DNA of 64,000 nt from assembly GCA_002794705.1 (NCBI GenBank), contig PGTK01000009.1:6898-70897 (forward strand), written 5' to 3'. Every line of letters starts with the position of its first letter. Position 1 is the first letter of the stretch. A model generated the notes under the pieces. The model did no database searches, had not been told where the DNA came from, and worked only from the letters and a program-made list of their open reading frames with translations. The stretch is from Candidatus Thermofonsia Clade 1 bacterium. Its GTDB lineage: Bacteria; Chloroflexota; Anaerolineae; Aggregatilineales; UBA2796. The position numbers and the translations under genes are program-made. This document shows positions 61,578 through 64,000 of this stretch, one piece after another.

Positions 61578-62206
61578 CTCAGAGTCCGCCGCAGCCGATC
61601 AAGCAGCGCGCCATAGAGCAGCTACAGGCGGCGCGCCTGTTCAAGGGCATCCCGCCCTATGACCTTGAGGCGCTGATTGACGTGATGACCTACCAGACCT
61701 TTGCTGAAGGCGAGGTGCTGTTCCGCAAAGGCGACTCAGGCGATTCGATGTTCCTGATCCTCAGCGGCAGAGTGCGCATCTTCACACAGGACGCGGCGGG
61801 TAATCCGATTGACCTCGCCTATCTAGAGCCGCCGCGCATCTTTGGCGACTTTGTGATCTTCGATCAGAAGCCGCGCTCTGCCTCCGCTGTGAGCGTGGCG
61901 CCCGCTGAGTGTCTTGTGTTGTACCGCGAGGCTTTTCTACAATTTTTGCCACAGCATACTTTCGTCGGCTTGGTGATGATGCGCAACATCGCGGAGCAAG
62001 TCCGCAAGGTCACTTATATTCTGAGCAAGGTCAATAGCACGCTTGATCTGATCGCCAATGGTGACTTTGCCACAGCGCTCCACCAGCTAGCTCAGACCAC
62101 CAGCGATGACGGAGCGCTTCAAACTCTTATCAATACTTTCACAGAGATGATCCGCAGCCTTCAGGATCGTGAAACGGCGCTCAAAGGCGGCAATGCAGCC
62201 ACTTAA
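61574..62206 (+). CDS. Stand-alone cyclic-nucleotide-binding protein
   Basis: 210 residues; the ATG overlaps the preceding stop (ATGA). A CAP-type beta barrel fills residues about 18-140 (LFKGIPPYDLEALIDVM, FAEGEVLFRKGDSGDSMFLILSG). The cassette reads FGDFVIFDQKPRSAS: Arg and Ser are kept but the usual Glu is Asp, so binding may differ. A C-terminal helical part (about 140-205, VMMRNIAEQVRKVTYI and onward) has no winged helix, so it is not a CRP-type DNA-binding protein. It may form mixed oligomers with the PrsW fusion. Confidence 0.83.
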   Translation: MTQSPPQPIKQRAIEQLQAARLFKGIPPYDLEALIDVMTYQTFAEGEVLFRKGDSGDSMFLILSGRVRIFTQDAAGNPIDLAYLEPPRIFGDFVIFDQKPRSASAVSVAPAECLVLYREAFLQFLPQHTFVGLVMMRNIAEQVRKVTYILSKVNSTLDLIANGDFATALHQLAQTTSDDGALQTLINTFTEMIRSLQDRETALKGGNAAT

Positions 62207-62542
62207 AGCAACGCTTAGCTCATTGCGCACCCTTTGTGGCGCTCTTTTGTGCCTCAGCATTAGCAAATATTCTTCACAAACTCTCTCTAGTTTGACATAT
62301 CTACACTCTTATCCTATCGCGTAATCTTTACAATTTTTACGCTGCACAAAACGATCCTTTAACATTTCTTAACATCTTCGATTCATCGCTAAAGCGCCAC
62401 TCAAACTCTGTAAAAGCACTCAAAAACTTCGTTGCCTTCTTGTTAAATTTGCCTATAAGTGCTTGTGTGATCTTCGAGGCTGCCGTATAGTTAAGAGCGG
62501 ACGCCAAATTGATCTTTGTAAATCTATGTAAGGAGCAAGCCG
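62207..62542 (+). promoter_or_regulatory. AT-rich intergenic region with two candidate promoters
   Basis: No gene is seen in these 336 bp. Two sigma-70-like sites are present: TTGACA (62292-62297), 17 bp, TATCGC (62315-62320); and TTGCCT (62432-62437), 16 bp, TATAAG (62454-62459). The second is closer to the surface-protein start, which has AAGGAG 7 nt upstream. The region is clearly more AT-rich than its neighbours and has no obvious terminator for the operon before it. Confidence 0.5.
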
Positions 62543-64000
62543 ATGAGTCAAAGGAACCGCCGACTAGCCATCACACTCGGCGCAGTTATCTTTGTCATAG
62601 CGGCAATTGTGGTGATCCTGTCTGGCACTTTCCAGCAAGGCACAGTGGACGTGACGCCCACACCTGAGGAAATTGCCGCACAACCGACTGAGGTCCCGCC
62701 TGAGCCGCCACCGCCGACCGAGCCGCCGCCACCTACAGCGACCGACGTGCCACCAACTGAGCCGCCGCCACCTACGGCGACTGACATACCGCCTACTGAG
62801 ACGCCTGTTGTTGAGCCGCAGGCGACTGTGGAGCTGCCCCTTGTGCCTACGGCGACCGAGACGCCAACTCTCGTGCTTACAGCGACTGAGACGCCAACTC
62901 TCGTGCCTACGGCGACCGAAACGCCTACCATTACGCCGCTCCCGCTTGAGGTTGCAGGCACGCCCAGCGGCGGCGAGGAGATAACAGCCCCTACCCTCAC
63001 GCCATCGGCAACAACCGATCCGAACGATCCGCAATTGCAGCTGTTCATCACTTGCAACGCCGATCTAACAGCAACCTTTGTGGCTATAAACATTGGCGGA
63101 GGAGCTGCGAACGCGACCTACAGCGTCTTCGATCCCAACACTGGCACGACTACAACCGGCAGCCTGAACGTGCCAGCCGGTCAGAGCGTCGTGATCGGCA
63201 CGTTTGCAGGCAATGCCACCATCACAGTCCAGTACAGCACCTCGCAGCTGGCGTCCGTGACGCTTGGTGCTACCGGTACGTGTATCCCACAGCCTACGGC
63301 TACGCCGACTTTGACGCCGTCGCTAACTTTCACGCCATCAGCAACGCGCACACCGACTAGAACGCGCACGCCAACTTTCACACCGAGCCCGGGCCCTTCG
63401 CCCACTCGTGCGCCTACCAACACGCCACGTCCTACCAACACGCCGCGTCCTACTAACACACCGCGTCCTACTAACACGCCAAGCAACACGCCACTGCCCA
63501 CTGACACGCCGCGTCCTACCAACACGCCAAGCGCCGATGCTATCCTCAGCTTGGGCGTGCAGTGCAACGCCGATCTCAGCGCCACTTTCGTGATCGCACA
63601 TGTGGGCGGTACATCAGGGGCAAGCGGCACTTGGACGGTCAACGAGCCAAGCGGTCCGGGCGGCAGCGGTAGCTTCAGCATTGGCATAGGGCAGCTACTC
63701 TCCTACGGACCGTATGCGGGTAACTCCAGCATGACCATCAACTACATCTCGGCGACCTTTGTCTCGGCGAGTTTGAGCGTCAATGCGACCTGCATCGCGG
63801 CGCCCACTGCCACGCCCACTAGCACGGCGACCAACACGCCGTTGCCGACCAATACGCCGACTGCCACCTTCACAGCTACGGCGACTGACACCGCCACGTC
63901 CACGCCGACGGCAACCAACACAGCGACCAACACGCCGACTGCCACCTTCACAGCTACAGCGACCAATACCGCCACGTTCACGCCGACGGCAACCAACACA
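62543..64000 (+). CDS. Thr/Pro-rich membrane-anchored surface protein (3' truncated)
   Basis: The frame is open from the ATG at 62543 to the window end (486 codons). A basic start and one membrane helix (about 8-27, LAITLGAVIFVIAAIVVILSG) anchor it. A Pro/Glu/Thr-rich stretch (about 35-150) follows, then a beta-rich domain (about 160-250) bounded by Cys in ITCNADLTATFV and GTCIPQP. A Thr-Pro repeat tract with Arg-Pro-Thr-Asn-Thr-Pro units separates it from a second copy of the domain (VQCNADLSATFV ... NATCIAAP, about 335-415), and another Thr/Pro/Ala tract runs to the edge. Such extended, possibly glycosylated stalk proteins are common on Chloroflexota cells. The minus-strand frames here are mirror images of the repeats. 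Confidence 0.85.
   Translation, partial: MSQRNRRLAITLGAVIFVIAAIVVILSGTFQQGTVDVTPTPEEIAAQPTEVPPEPPPPTEPPPPTATDVPPTEPPPPTATDIPPTETPVVEPQATVELPLVPTATETPTLVLTATETPTLVPTATETPTITPLPLEVAGTPSGGEEITAPTLTPSATTDPNDPQLQLFITCNADLTATFVAINIGGGAANATYSVFDPNTGTTTTGSLNVPAGQSVVIGTFAGNATITVQYSTSQLASVTLGATGTCIPQPTATPTLTPSLTFTPSATRTPTRTRTPTFTPSPGPSPTRAPTNTPRPTNTPRPTNTPRPTNTPSNTPLPTDTPRPTNTPSADAILSLGVQCNADLSATFVIAHVGGTSGASGTWTVNEPSGPGGSGSFSIGIGQLLSYGPYAGNSSMTINYISATFVSASLSVNATCIAAPTATPTSTATNTPLPTNTPTATFTATATDTATSTPTATNTATNTPTATFTATATNTATFTPTATNT

Noticed and set aside
62548..63093. Minus-strand frame rich in Val-Gly-Ser
   Set aside because: It is the complement of the Thr/Pro repeats of the plus-strand surface protein.
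63410..63530. Short direct repeats that could suggest CRISPR or a minisatellite
   Set aside because: The repeats keep the reading frame and encode Pro-Thr-Asn-Thr-Pro units; there are no spacers of constant length.

Overview
The window looks like a stretch of chromosome from a member of the Chloroflexota, probably Anaerolineae-like. This is an inference from the gene set (FtsZ ending in DIPTFLRRR, GrpE-DnaK with a separate HrcA, DUF499 ATPase, two-subunit succinyl-CoA ligase, HPPD beside a gamma-glutamyltransferase), the moderately high GC content and the long Thr/Pro-rich surface protein at the right edge. No rRNA, tRNA, CRISPR array or transposase was seen. Genes are tightly packed on both strands, with 4-bp start/stop overlaps within operons and overlapping stops between convergent genes. 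Promoters look like standard sigma-70 types, many with an extended -10 (TGnTATAAT); terminators are GC-rich hairpins.

Left part (1-22 kb): the 3' end of a DUF499 ATPase; an MBOAT acyltransferase with an SGNH-like partner; gyrA; a TPR protein with rsmG; a polysaccharide-type cluster (Wzz-like, BY-kinase-like ATPase with an altered P-loop, RmlA-type nucleotidyltransferase); grpE-dnaK facing hrcA; thioredoxin; a zinc alcohol dehydrogenase; a GAF/PAS histidine kinase followed by a zinc-ribbon protein and sucCD; an OmpR-type regulator; and a beta-carbonic anhydrase.

Middle (22-50 kb): a minimal type VII secretion-like pair (WXG100-like protein plus a three-ATPase EccC), two solute-binding proteins, uvrA, pckA with a CRP-like site upstream, a histidine phosphatase, gap-pgk, a start-less ORF remnant, a Bax-inhibitor-1 homologue behind a promoter framed by inverted repeats, a methyltransferase, the hppD-GGT operon behind a 24-bp palindrome, two Dpp-type permeases (one with an EF-hand-like loop) followed by a GH63-like glycosidase, an S41 peptidase and a CheY-like regulator.

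Right part (50-64 kb): a transaldolase, an MgtC-like protein, a 38-residue membrane protein coupled to a fumarase beta-type subunit, ftsZ, an MtnA-like protein lacking both catalytic residues next to aspartokinase, gatC, a regulator with a degenerate GGDEF-like domain, a ccmC/ccmD pair, and a signalling cluster: a TIR protein with a helical adaptor-like N-terminus, a PrsW intramembrane protease fused to a cyclic-nucleotide-binding domain, and a stand-alone cyclic-nucleotide-binding protein. That cluster is the best candidate for an undescribed system. The window ends inside a Thr/Pro-rich anchored surface protein.
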